Source of the DNA: Lachnospiraceae bacterium
GTDB lineage: Bacteria > Bacillota > Clostridia > Lachnospirales > Lachnospiraceae
Length of the DNA: 64,000 nucleotides
Reading direction: 5' to 3'
Assembly: GCA_024690205.1 (NCBI GenBank)
Contig: JAILCX010000017.1
Coordinates: 1-64,000, forward strand
Positions 43,449-52,307 of this stretch are shown piece after piece (within the stretch, counting starts at the first letter, position 1; each line of letters opens with the position of its first letter). Both the position numbers and the translations under genes were made by a program. Under the pieces are notes generated by a model. That model was not told the DNA's origin. It worked only from the letters and a program-made list of their open reading frames with translations, and searched no databases.

Positions 43449-45200
43449 TTAGGCTCTTACCTTGATATGTGTTTCTCTGAGCTGCTGCTCGGTAACTTCG
43501 TTGGGAGCACCGCACATAAGATCCTGTGCTGTTCCCGACATAGGGAAGGGTATTATCTCGCGGATGCTTTCTTCGTTACGAAGGAGCATTATCATACGAT
43601 CCACACCGGGTGCCATTCCCGCATGTGGGGGAGCACCGAACTGGAACGCGTTGTATAGCGCACCGAATTTAGCCTTTAATACTTCCTCATCGTAACCTGC
43701 GATCTCAAAGGCCTTTACCATGATATCAAGATTGTGGTTTCGTACGGCACCTGATGAAAGCTCAACACCGTTTACGACGATATCATACTGGTAAGCAAGG
43801 ATATCGAGAGGATCCTTTGTATTTAATGCTTCAAGTCCGCCCTGAGGCATTGAGAAAGGATTATGTGTGAATCCGGGCTTCTTGGTCTCTTCATCAAGCT
43901 CATACATCGGGAAGTCATTTACATAGCAGAACTCATATGCTTTTTCGTTGATGATACCGAGTCTTGCTCCGAGCTCGTTTCTTATCTGTCCTGCAAATGA
44001 AGCAGCCTTTGCCTCCTTGTCAGCGATAAAGAATATCGTATCGTTAACCTTTAATCCCGCAAGATCGCGAAGTTCAGCCTTTAACTCGTCGGGGATGAAT
44101 TTGTCGATGGGTCCTTTGTATGAAAGATCTTCTTGAACTTCAAGGTAGCCCAGTCCGCCCATTCCTATATCCGAAGCGAACTTGAGCATCTTTTCATGGA
44201 AGCCCTTTGACTGGTGTCCTTCGATCCTTATTGCACGAACGGTCCTTCCGATGAAAGGCTTAAATGTACATTTATTAAAGAACTCCGAAAGATCGATGAT
44301 CCTTAAAGGATTACGAAGATCAGGCTTGTCCGAGCCGAACTCAAGCATTGCCTGCTTGTATGAGATAACGGGATAAGGAGCCTTTGTGACCGAATATCCT
44401 TCAGGTGCAAACTTTTCAAATGTAGCGGTAAGCACTTCTTCACCCACTTTAAAGACATCTTCCTGTGTTGCAAAAGACATCTCAAAGTCAAGCTGATAGA
44501 ACTCTCCGGGTGAGCGGTCTGCCCTTGCATCCTCATCCCTGAAGCAGGGTGCTATCTGGAAATACTTGTCTATTCCGGATACCATAAGGAGCTGCTTGTA
44601 CTGCTGAGGTGCCTGGGGAAGAGCGTAGAACTTTCCTTTATAATGACGCGAAGGAACGATGTAGTCTCTTGCTCCTTCAGGGGATGATGCGCAAAGTATG
44701 GGGGTCTGTATCTCCATGAATCCCATCTCGGTCATTTTAGCTCTTAAGAAAGCAATGACCTCGGAACGGAATTTCATGTTATCAAGGACCTTCCTGTTAC
44801 GAAGATCAAGGTATCTGTATTTAAGTCTTAAGTCTTCTCTTGTTTCCTTTGAAGTAGCTATTTCAAAAGGAAGCTGGCGGTAGACCTTTCCAAGGACTTC
44901 AACACTGTGAGCTTCAAGCTCTATGGTTCCCGTAGGGATCTTGGGGTTATATGTTTCTTCATCACGCTTTTCAACCTTACCGCTTATGGATACGCAATCT
45001 TCCTTTTGGAGGCCTTTAAGAAGGTCAGTATTTCTCATGACCACCTGTAAAACTCCATACATATCCCTTAAGTCGATAAAGGAAACACCGCCGTGGTCTC
45101 TTATGTTCTCGACCCATCCGGCAACCTTTAGTTCCCTGTCTATATCAGACTCTGAAATCTGGCTCAGATTAACTTCTCTATACTGTGTTGAAAGCTCCAT
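43449..45200 (-). CDS. aspS: Aspartyl-tRNA synthetase
   Basis: 583 residues, the bacterial type with an N-terminal OB domain (VAGWVENIRDHGGVSFIDLRD), class II core with motif 2 FRDEDARADRSPGEFYQLDFEM, inserted GAD domain (~290-420) and motif 3 GMAPGVDRMIMLL. It charges tRNA-Asp; whether it also charges tRNA-Asn depends on whether AsnRS or GatCAB is used, not visible here. It has a near-consensus promoter and no T-box leader. trkA and trkH follow on the same strand. Confidence 0.97.
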   Translation of the reverse strand: MELSTQYREVNLSQISESDIDRELKVAGWVENIRDHGGVSFIDLRDMYGVLQVVMRNTDLLKGLQKEDCVSISGKVEKRDEETYNPKIPTGTIELEAHSVEVLGKVYRQLPFEIATSKETREDLRLKYRYLDLRNRKVLDNMKFRSEVIAFLRAKMTEMGFMEIQTPILCASSPEGARDYIVPSRHYKGKFYALPQAPQQYKQLLMVSGIDKYFQIAPCFRDEDARADRSPGEFYQLDFEMSFATQEDVFKVGEEVLTATFEKFAPEGYSVTKAPYPVISYKQAMLEFGSDKPDLRNPLRIIDLSEFFNKCTFKPFIGRTVRAIRIEGHQSKGFHEKMLKFASDIGMGGLGYLEVQEDLSYKGPIDKFIPDELKAELRDLAGLKVNDTIFFIADKEAKAASFAGQIRNELGARLGIINEKAYEFCYVNDFPMYELDEETKKPGFTHNPFSMPQGGLEALNTKDPLDILAYQYDIVVNGVELSSGAVRNHNLDIMVKAFEIAGYDEEVLKAKFGALYNAFQFGAPPHAGMAPGVDRMIMLLRNEESIREIIPFPMSGTAQDLMCGAPNEVTEQQLRETHIKVRA

Positions 45201-45237
45201 TTATTTATCTCCTTCGATTGTCATCTTTAACCTATTA

Positions 45238-45266
45238 AATATAATCAAATACGTTCATTTTGTCAA
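45238..45266 (-). promoter_or_regulatory. Promoter of aspS-trkA-trkH
   Basis: TTGACA (45261-45266), 17-bp spacer, TATATT (45238-45243) on the minus strand, ~38 nt before the aspS ATG. Confidence 0.75.
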
Positions 45267-45342
45267 TAATTCCGCACCTTTTGACGGCATGTTAAGCCTC
45301 TGTGTCCGGCGGGTTCACCATCGGTGTTTATGTGCATGAATA

Positions 45343-45371
45343 TTGTATATAATGCTTATTTTGTGTATAAT
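45343..45371 (+). promoter_or_regulatory. Promoter of the OFA-family MFS gene
   Basis: TTGTAT (45343-45348), 17-bp spacer, TATAAT (45366-45371) on plus, giving a leader of ~53 nt. A second TATAAT-like element (45347-45352) overlaps. Confidence 0.6.
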
Positions 45372-45430
45372 CTTAAAGGCTAGTTTAATCGCGCCTTTTA
45401 CGGATGCGAAATCAATAGGAGAATTATGAT

Positions 45431-46744
45431 ATGAAATTACCTGAAAACAAATGGGTACGCGCTGCAATACCCGCATTACTTCTTCACTGCAGCATAGGTA
45501 CTGTTTACTGCTGGGGAACTTTCTCTAAGGAGATAGGCGAGTACATCTACGGAGCCGAGAACTTCCAGGCTCACGCAAGCGCTGTACAGTGGGCATTCTC
45601 TCTTGCGATCTTTTTCCTTGGTATGTCGGCAGCATTTCTTGGCGACGTCGTTGAAAAGGATATCCACAAATCTTCACTCATCGCAACCATTTGCTTTACC
45701 GTCGGAATGATAGGAACCGGTGCGGCGATCCTTCTTAAATCTCTGCCTTTGGTATTCCTCTTTTACGGATGCATAATGGGTATCGGACTCGGAACAGGAT
45801 ATTTAAGCCCCGTTAAAACACTGATGCTCTGGTTCAAGGACAGAAAAGGACTTGCTACAGGTCTTGCGGTTGCGGGATTCGGTCTTGCCAAGGCTATCGC
45901 AACTCCGGTCATGCAGTTCTTCCTTACAAAGTTTGACAACAACCCCGCATACATGTTCTTTATCATGGGTGCCATCTACTGCGTTATGATGTTCATCGGA
46001 CACCTTATCTTAAAGAAACCTTCAGACTGGGTTGAGGCTCATAACGATGACGGAGGTATCAAAGAGTTCTTTGCAACACTTGGAAAGAACTTCAAGACCT
46101 CTTTCTCAAACAAGACTTTCATCGGGATCTGGATCATGTTCTATATAAACATCACCTGCGGACTTGCTCTTATCTCGCAGGAAAAGGCGATATTTAACTC
46201 GATCGGATTAAGCCTCGGTGTTGCAGCCACACTTGGTTCCGTTACAGCTATAGCAAACGCGGCCGGACGCCTCGGATTCTCCGCTTGGGCTGACTGCTTT
46301 AAGGACAGGAACACGATCTACAAGATAATCTTCCTGCTTTCAATACTATTTACCGGTGCAGTTGTTGTTACAAACGGTATCGCAACCGGAATCGTTGTTT
46401 TGTGCGTGGCACTTCTTATCATGGTAAACGCAGGATACGGCGGAGGATTCTCCAATGTTCCCACACTTCTTTCGGATCACTTCGGAATGAAGAGCATCTC
46501 GGCTGTTCACGGTATGTGCCTTTCAGCATGGGCAATGGCAGGACTTACCGGTAACCAGCTTGCAACATATATCGTTAAGCACGTAGGAACCTTCTCTGAT
46601 AAGACTCTTTCTGACGGAACAGTGGTTTCCGTTAACACGCAGGGTTATCAGACAGTCCTTTACGTAACTCTTGCACTCTATGTGGTTGCTGCGATCGTAT
46701 GCTTCACGATGATCCCCAAGAAAAAGGATAAGGTTGAAGACTGA
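45431..46744 (+). CDS. MFS transporter, OFA (oxalate:formate antiporter) family
   Basis: 437 residues, 12 TM helices. HCSIGTVYCWGTFSKEIGEYI near the N-terminus, GCIMGIGLGTGYLSPVKTLMLWFKDRKGLATGLAVAGFG between helices 4 and 5, and GGGFSNVPTLLSDHFGMKSISAVHG are OFA-like. Relatives exchange oxalate/formate or carry other monocarboxylates. It stands alone between its own promoter and a strong terminator. Substrate unknown; formate or another fermentation acid is plausible. Confidence 0.87.
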   Translation: MKLPENKWVRAAIPALLLHCSIGTVYCWGTFSKEIGEYIYGAENFQAHASAVQWAFSLAIFFLGMSAAFLGDVVEKDIHKSSLIATICFTVGMIGTGAAILLKSLPLVFLFYGCIMGIGLGTGYLSPVKTLMLWFKDRKGLATGLAVAGFGLAKAIATPVMQFFLTKFDNNPAYMFFIMGAIYCVMMFIGHLILKKPSDWVEAHNDDGGIKEFFATLGKNFKTSFSNKTFIGIWIMFYINITCGLALISQEKAIFNSIGLSLGVAATLGSVTAIANAAGRLGFSAWADCFKDRNTIYKIIFLLSILFTGAVVVTNGIATGIVVLCVALLIMVNAGYGGGFSNVPTLLSDHFGMKSISAVHGMCLSAWAMAGLTGNQLATYIVKHVGTFSDKTLSDGTVVSVNTQGYQTVLYVTLALYVVAAIVCFTMIPKKKDKVED

Positions 46745-46764
46745 TACGGAACTTTAAGGATAAT

Positions 46765-46796
46765 AAAAGATCCCGGGATATCCCGGGATCTTTTTT
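46765..46796. terminator. Bidirectional terminator between MFS and patatin genes
   Basis: A 30-base perfect palindrome centred on 46779/46780 (AAAAGATCCCGGGAT and its complement) followed by T-runs on both strands; it serves the convergent genes. Confidence 0.92.
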
Positions 46797-46805
46797 AATT
46801 CTTTA

Positions 46806-47681
46806 TCATCTGCTTAAGAATTCTTTCATTGCATCAAGCTTTTTATTTGCTTCGCTCCGACCCATTTCATACACGCGTTTAAGCTCATTGGGATCGCTTT
46901 CCGTGCGGCCTATGCCAAGCGTCTTATCAGGCCTTATCACAAAGATCTTTCCCTCTTTTTCAAGCTCTATTATCTCCTCTACCTGGGCGTTGTACATCTT
47001 ATGGCGCTCTTCCATAGCCTTTATGACTGCAGGGTATTTACTCATAAAGAGTTTCATTAAAGGCACGATCGAGCTTTTGCTTTTCCTGTACTCAACCGGC
47101 TGTGTAAGGATTATGACATTTCTGTTATACCCCATTTCTTCAAGATACTTATAAGGGATGGAATCAACTATTCCGCCGTCAAGAAGCTTATATCCGCCGG
47201 TTTCGACTATCCTTGATACCAATGGCATGGAAGCCGAGGCTCTCATCCACTGAAGATCCTCATCTCCGCCGTCGGTACAAAGGTGATAGACCGGTTTTCC
47301 GGTAATGACATCCGTAGTGCCTATGTAGAATTTCATTGGGTTTTCGGCAAAGGCCTTTCTGTCAAATATATCAAGCTTATTGGGCAGTTCGTCATAACAG
47401 AAATCCACCCCGTAAAGATCGCCTGTCTTTAATAAAGACTTAAAGCTGCAATACCTTGGGTCATTACAATATTTCATGTTGTAACGTATGGGACGTCCGA
47501 TCTGACGCGACTTGTAATTGCACCCGAAAACGGCGCCTGCGGATATTCCCGCTGCGCCGTCAAATTCAATTCCTTCTTCCATGAAGACATCGAGCACTCC
47601 GCAGGTAAACATCCCGCGCATCGCCCCGCCTTCCATGACAAGTCCTGTTCTTATCCCGTTGTTTGTTTCGGTCTTATCCAT
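46806..47681 (-). CDS. Patatin-like phospholipase / serine acyl hydrolase
   Basis: 291 residues. Oxyanion loop GGAMRGMFTCGVL (18-30), nucleophile Ser47 in GISAG, and catalytic Asp in KLLDGGIVDSIPYKYL form the patatin Ser-Asp dyad. No signal peptide or TM, so it is cytoplasmic or peripheral. It probably hydrolyses acyl chains of phospholipids or other esters (YjjU/RssA group). It follows the diguanylate cyclase gene by 4 nt on the same strand. Confidence 0.88.
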   Translation of the reverse strand: MDKTETNNGIRTGLVMEGGAMRGMFTCGVLDVFMEEGIEFDGAAGISAGAVFGCNYKSRQIGRPIRYNMKYCNDPRYCSFKSLLKTGDLYGVDFCYDELPNKLDIFDRKAFAENPMKFYIGTTDVITGKPVYHLCTDGGDEDLQWMRASASMPLVSRIVETGGYKLLDGGIVDSIPYKYLEEMGYNRNVIILTQPVEYRKSKSSIVPLMKLFMSKYPAVIKAMEERHKMYNAQVEEIIELEKEGKIFVIRPDKTLGIGRTESDPNELKRVYEMGRSEANKKLDAMKEFLSR

Positions 47682-47685
47682 CCTT

Positions 47686-48756
47686 TTAGAATACTACCTG
47701 GTTTCTTCCGTTTTCTTTGCCGTGATAGAGTCTTTCATCGGCTGTCTTTATCGTGGAGTTCATATCTCCGCTGAAATCATATTCGGAAACACCGAATGTC
47801 ATGGTGATATTGATCTCGTGTCCGCCTGCCGTGATAGCCGTATCCTGTATCCTTCGGCGCAGTCTTTCAAGTGCCATGTAAGCCTGATCGCCGTTGCAGT
47901 TTCTTAAAATTATGAGGAATTCCTCTCCTCCCCAACGGGCTATGAAAGAGTCACTCCTTAACGTATCTTTCATGGTCGATGCAACGGATTTTAAAACCTC
48001 ATCGCCTATATCATGACCGTAATTATCATTGACCTTCTTAAAGAAATCAATGTCTCCGATAGAAACACTTACAGGGCTTCCATCATTCTGCTCTATAGTC
48101 TCTTTAAGGTAATCGGTTGCTCTTCTCCTGTTAAAAAGACCTGTCAGCTGGTCGGTATTTGCTGCTGCCTTTAGCTTATCGTTATATTTAACAAGCTTTC
48201 CTTCAGCTTCTTTTTCGGCCTTGCTGAATGTATATGCGATATAAACAACCAGTGAGAACACTGATGTGATATTAACTATCTGAAGGCTTTTGTCAATGGC
48301 CGGTGTAATATATTCGCCTGCTTTCATTCCGCCCATTTCAAGGATGAATCCGATCCTTATCGCAAGCGCGATCGCTACGACGACGAATTTGTTCCCGGAC
48401 TTGTCATACGATCCGAAAAATACCATGAGCAACATCGGAAAAAGGAAATTCTGAATACCGGCACTCCATCCGAACATAGGGATCAAAACGAGCACCCATA
48501 GGAAAGAAAAGACGATGAACAACCATAAAGCGGTTTTGGTCTTCATCCTGTATGTTCCGATAAACAAAAGAATATTTGCTGCCGCAATGATTCCCAAAGC
48601 ACCGACGAATTCCTTTATCAGGGATACTCCGCCGAGTATGACATCAATTATGAGTGCTATAAACATTACAAGGTAGATCACCCTGAATGCGACCATAACT
48701 TTCTTTGTTTCGTTTTCGAACTTGACATCTTTATTCAGAAGATCGATCAAAAACAT
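47686..48756 (-). CDS. Membrane diguanylate cyclase (GGDEF domain)
   Basis: 356 residues from the ATG at 48756; the frame extends 9 codons to a TTG. Five or six TM helices fill residues ~22-185, then a short coiled coil and a GGDEF domain (~195-356). The active site is RWGGEEFLII; metal-binding Asp in VSIGDIDFFKKVNDNYGHDIGD is present. The inhibitory I-site position reads RSDS instead of RxxD, so product inhibition is probably lost. It synthesises c-di-GMP and may oppose the HD-GYP protein encoded at 18.7 kb. Confidence 0.92.
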   Translation of the reverse strand: MFLIDLLNKDVKFENETKKVMVAFRVIYLVMFIALIIDVILGGVSLIKEFVGALGIIAAANILLFIGTYRMKTKTALWLFIVFSFLWVLVLIPMFGWSAGIQNFLFPMLLMVFFGSYDKSGNKFVVVAIALAIRIGFILEMGGMKAGEYITPAIDKSLQIVNITSVFSLVVYIAYTFSKAEKEAEGKLVKYNDKLKAAANTDQLTGLFNRRRATDYLKETIEQNDGSPVSVSIGDIDFFKKVNDNYGHDIGDEVLKSVASTMKDTLRSDSFIARWGGEEFLIILRNCNGDQAYMALERLRRRIQDTAITAGGHEINITMTFGVSEYDFSGDMNSTIKTADERLYHGKENGRNQVVF

Positions 48757-48890
48757 GGCTTTGAAAACTCTCCTTACAGCCAAATCATAAGATTTTTAAC
48801 CAAATCAGAATATATTATACCAAAAAATATTGCGGAAATGAATATACTAATGAGATTTATGATACCTTTATTTAACCCCTGATACAGTGA

Positions 48891-48896
48891 TATAAT
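48891..48896 (+). promoter_or_regulatory. Extended -10 directly before the antiporter ATG
   Basis: TGATATAAT, an extended -10, ends 6 bases before the ATG at 48903. Transcription would start at or within a base of the A of the ATG, leaving no room for a Shine-Dalgarno. Confidence 0.6.
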
Positions 48897-48902
48897 ACGT
48901 GC

Positions 48903-50528
48903 ATGGATATCATGGCATTTTATAAAGGGATAGCGGGCACCAATACGGTTCCCGCTACCATTCTTTCCATATCGATAATGCTGCTTGCGGGTTTCCTTAT
49001 AACAAGGATCACCAAAAAGCTGCATCTTCCCAATGTGACGGCATATATCGTCGCGGGTATTCTCATCGGGCCTTTTTGCCTTAATCTTATACCCGACCGT
49101 TTTGTTACGGCCACCGGATTTCTTCCCGATATAGCCCTTGCGTTCATCGCATTCGGAACGGGCGAATTCTTCAAACTCGAAGCCCTTAAGAAAAACGGGC
49201 CTAAGGTCTTTGTCATAACGATATTCGAAGCATTGGTCGCAACGGTTCTTGTATTCGGTCTTTGTTACGGGATATTTAAGATGCCGCTTCCTTTTTCAAT
49301 AGTGCTTTCAGCACTTGCCGCGGCTACGGCTCCGGCATCAACGATGATGACGATAAGGCAGGTCAAGGCAAAAGGCGAATTCGTCGATACGCTTTTGCAG
49401 GTCGTTGCTTTGGATGACATGCTCGGACTTATCGCATACAGTGTCTCAATCTCGATAGCAACTACTTCATTTGCCGGGAGATCTTTTAACCTTATGGGGT
49501 CCTTAAGGCCCTTCTTTTTAAACCTTGGGATCCTTTTACTTGGCGGATTTTTCGGATTTTTGCTTTATCTTTTTATGAGAAACAGGCACACCACGGATAA
49601 CCGGCTCATTATCGCGATCGCCACAATGTTTTCATTCTGCGGGATCTCCGCCATCTTTGAAGCTTCACCCCTGCTTGGCTGCATGGCAATGGGTGCCGTT
49701 TATATCAACCTTTCGGATGATGAGGGCCTGTTTAAACAGCTTAACTATTTTTCACCCCCTATCCTTCTTTTGTTCTTTGTGCGCTCGGGCATCTCCTTTG
49801 ACCTTGGCGCCCTTTTCGTATCCGGCACGTTTGGCCGGTATCCGCTCATATTGGTCAGCGTCGGATATTTCTTTGTAAGGATCGTCGGAAAATATGCAGG
49901 ATCATTTTTAGGATGTCTCATATCAGGCTCCGGCGTGAAAGTGCGTAACTATCTCGGACTTGCCCTCATACCCCAGGCCAGCGTTGCCATCGGACTTGCT
50001 GAACTTGGCGCAAGGACTATTAAGGGCGAAGCCGGAAACGCACTCCTTGCCATCATCCTTGCTGCAAGCGTGCTTTACGAGCTCATCGGACCCGGAACCG
50101 CAAAGCTGGCACTTTATCTTTCGGGATCATATGAACCTGACGATGAAACCGGAGAGATTTCCGGTGTCGACGCGGCTGATGACGCTGAGCATGAATCCGA
50201 GCGCGATGATGGTGGTGAGGATATATCTTTCGATAAAGAAAGCACGGAAGATCCCGGTGATAATATCCCCGTTTCGGATGATGTTCCGATCATGACCGGG
50301 CCGAAAAAAGAAGCTTCATCCGACAAATCCAAAAGCAAAAAATCAAAAAAGAACAAAAAAGATAAAGTAAAAAAATCCGCCATAAAAGATGACGGATTCG
50401 AAAACATCGAAGAAAAATACTTTGATGAAGGTGCACGGGAATACTACGAAAACCTTACAAGTCCCGAGCCGAAGAAAAAAAAGAAGAAAAAATCCAAAAA
50501 GGAAAAAGAAAAATCAAAGGGCAAATAA
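48903..50528 (+). CDS. Cation:proton antiporter, CPA2 family, with charged C-terminal tail
   Basis: 541 residues. Residues ~10-400 hold 12-13 TM helices of the Na+/H+ exchanger fold (LHLPNVTAYIVAGILIGPF, SALAAATAPASTMMTIRQVKAKG, ALIPQASVAIGLAELG). The last ~140 residues are cytoplasmic, first acidic (ASGVDAADDAEHESERDDGGE-like) and then with Lys-rich blocks ending KKKKKKSKKEKEKSKGK; no RCK or USP domain follows. It exchanges Na+ or K+ for H+. The frame remains intact through the poly-A-like DNA, so the tail appears genuine. No Shine-Dalgarno precedes the start; it may be leaderless. Confidence 0.87.
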   Translation: MDIMAFYKGIAGTNTVPATILSISIMLLAGFLITRITKKLHLPNVTAYIVAGILIGPFCLNLIPDRFVTATGFLPDIALAFIAFGTGEFFKLEALKKNGPKVFVITIFEALVATVLVFGLCYGIFKMPLPFSIVLSALAAATAPASTMMTIRQVKAKGEFVDTLLQVVALDDMLGLIAYSVSISIATTSFAGRSFNLMGSLRPFFLNLGILLLGGFFGFLLYLFMRNRHTTDNRLIIAIATMFSFCGISAIFEASPLLGCMAMGAVYINLSDDEGLFKQLNYFSPPILLLFFVRSGISFDLGALFVSGTFGRYPLILVSVGYFFVRIVGKYAGSFLGCLISGSGVKVRNYLGLALIPQASVAIGLAELGARTIKGEAGNALLAIILAASVLYELIGPGTAKLALYLSGSYEPDDETGEISGVDAADDAEHESERDDGGEDISFDKESTEDPGDNIPVSDDVPIMTGPKKEASSDKSKSKKSKKNKKDKVKKSAIKDDGFENIEEKYFDEGAREYYENLTSPEPKKKKKKKSKKEKEKSKGK

Positions 50529-50535
50529 GATCATA

Positions 50536-51429
50536 TTAATTGCCAAGATCAAAAATACTCATCTGCGTATACTTATCAGGCAGATCCTGCATATAAGCAA
50601 AACACTCATCGGGTTTATACATGATCCCGTTTGAACTGCATGTGTTCCTAAACAGTCTTAACAGTTCTTTTGCATTCGGGCTCGGCAGTTCATATGCATT
50701 CCCGTAAGCTTTTATATAACGCTCCTTCATTCCGGGAAATATCTTGTCAAGAGCTGCATAATAATATTCCCTGTCGCCGTCCCGCAATGTCAGTCCCATT
50801 CCGAAATCAATAATGCCCTTCACACCCGTACGGACACATTCACCAAGAATGGCGGAAATGTTTTCAACCGTATCATTTATGAATGGAAGGATCGGTGTCA
50901 TCCAGACAACTGTCGGGATATTCCTCTCCTGCATCTTTTCAAGGACTTCGATACGGCGCTTCGTATTGCAAACGTTAGGCTCCAGCTTTGCGCAAAGGTC
51001 ATCATCATAAGTAGTAAGCGTCATCTGGACAACACACTTTGCACTGCGGTTGATCTCATCCAAAAGATCGATGTCTCTCAGTATAAGGTCTGACTTGGTC
51101 TGGATCGCAGCTCCAAAGCCGTTTTCCAGAATGATCTCGAGACATTTTCTCGTAAGCATGAGTTTTTCTTCGCAGTGCATGTAAGGATCTGACATCGCTC
51201 CCGTGCCAATCATGCACTTTTTTCTTTTTGACCTGAGTGCTTTTCGAAGAAGCTCAGGTGCATTCTGTTTTACTTCTATATCTTCAAACGGATGGGTGAA
51301 CTGATAACACTTGCTCCGGCTGTCACAATAAATACAGCCGTGGGTGCAGCCCCGGTAAATGTTCATCCCGCAGCGTCCGCCGTTAGCAGTAAGTATCCCC
51401 TTCGCATCCACAAAATGCATTTTTATCAT
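50536..51429 (-). CDS. SPL-like radical SAM protein
   Basis: 297 residues. The cluster motif is MNIYRGCTHGCIYCDSRSKC (CxxxCxxC near residue 28), followed by FGAAIQTKSDLILRDIDLL and VVQMTLTTYDDDLCAKLEP, the pattern of spore photoproduct lyase-related radical SAM proteins (Rv2578c type). Its substrate is unknown. The start overlaps the stop of the alpha/beta hydrolase gene (ATGA at 51426-51429), tying it to the TraX operon. It lacks the SPL Cys context needed to call it a photoproduct lyase. Confidence 0.87.
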   Translation of the reverse strand: MIKMHFVDAKGILTANGGRCGMNIYRGCTHGCIYCDSRSKCYQFTHPFEDIEVKQNAPELLRKALRSKRKKCMIGTGAMSDPYMHCEEKLMLTRKCLEIILENGFGAAIQTKSDLILRDIDLLDEINRSAKCVVQMTLTTYDDDLCAKLEPNVCNTKRRIEVLEKMQERNIPTVVWMTPILPFINDTVENISAILGECVRTGVKGIIDFGMGLTLRDGDREYYYAALDKIFPGMKERYIKAYGNAYELPSPNAKELLRLFRNTCSSNGIMYKPDECFAYMQDLPDKYTQMSIFDLGN

Positions 51430-52307
51430 TCTCCTTCAAGGAAACCGTGTATTTTCTCACAGACATCCAGCATCGTATCATCCGACGGCAGATGTTTGCA
51501 ATCAATATAATATTTCCCCGGGGTGTTATTCAGTATCTTATCGCTTTTTTCAAAAACTCTGTCTGCCGGGAAAAATACATCATCATTGGATGCAAAGATC
51601 ACGGCCTTTGAGTTAAAATTCCTTAATTCTTCTTTAGTGTATTCTTTAGGCGGTCTCATCTCCATCTTATATGAAGACATCATCAGATCAAAAAACTCTT
51701 CCCATAAAGGCTCACTTTCCGAGATCATTACTTCAACTATTCCCTTCATCGTCTTTTCCGAAGGCTTAATGTAATACCTGATGAACGGAAGACTCATTTT
51801 CCTTATGATCTGAATGATAGGGCCGTGTGCAAATCCTGACGGCACAACAAATACGGCTTTATCGATCCTTTCCGGAAATACCTTTGCCAAAGCAAGCAGC
51901 ATTGCTGAACTGTATGACGAAACAACAAAAGATATCCTGTCGATCTTAAGATCATCCAATACTTCGCACAACCAGTATGCAAAATCATCTTTTTTAGTAT
52001 TCAGGTTTCGATACGGATGGCTCTTTCCCGGCATGCCTATTACATCAGGAGACATGATGCAATAATGCTTAAGAAGCGGTCTGAAGATCCGGATATTCAA
52101 AGGAGATATGCCGTTTCCTCCGTGTATGGAACAGATCATCGGTTTGCTTCTGTCACCGACGATTATCACATGGGTCTTTCCGTAGCTTGTATAGATCTGC
52201 TTCTCCTCAAACACTGTTTGCAGCTCTCCAAGTGCCCTGTCATAAAAATCGTGCATCTTTCTCATGCAGTCTTCATTTTTGTAAACGTATTTACCGTCTT
52301 TTTTCAT
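51426..52307 (-). CDS. Alpha/beta hydrolase with degenerate nucleophile elbow
   Basis: 293 residues from the ATG at 52307, which overlaps the traX stop (ATGA); the longer frame is rejected. ICSIHGGNGISPLNIRIFRPLLKHY gives the oxyanion HGG, DVIGMPGKSHPYRN the D-x-x-G-x-G-x-S loop, FASNDDVFFPADRV the acid and CKHLPSDDTM the catalytic His. The elbow reads VSSYSS instead of GxSxG. The fold is intact, so it is likely a hydrolase or a non-catalytic homologue. Natural substrate unknown. Confidence 0.8.
   Translation of the reverse strand: MKKDGKYVYKNEDCMRKMHDFYDRALGELQTVFEEKQIYTSYGKTHVIIVGDRSKPMICSIHGGNGISPLNIRIFRPLLKHYCIMSPDVIGMPGKSHPYRNLNTKKDDFAYWLCEVLDDLKIDRISFVVSSYSSAMLLALAKVFPERIDKAVFVVPSGFAHGPIIQIIRKMSLPFIRYYIKPSEKTMKGIVEVMISESEPLWEEFFDLMMSSYKMEMRPPKEYTKEELRNFNSKAVIFASNDDVFFPADRVFEKSDKILNNTPGKYYIDCKHLPSDDTMLDVCEKIHGFLEGE

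Noticed and set aside
45201-45430. T-box riboswitch before aspS
   Set aside because: The aspS transcript leader is only about 30 nt and has no specifier stem or antiterminator.
50319-50525. Poly-Lys tail of the antiporter as a frameshift artefact
   Set aside because: The frame stays open with normal codons before and between Lys blocks and ends just before the next gene's stop.
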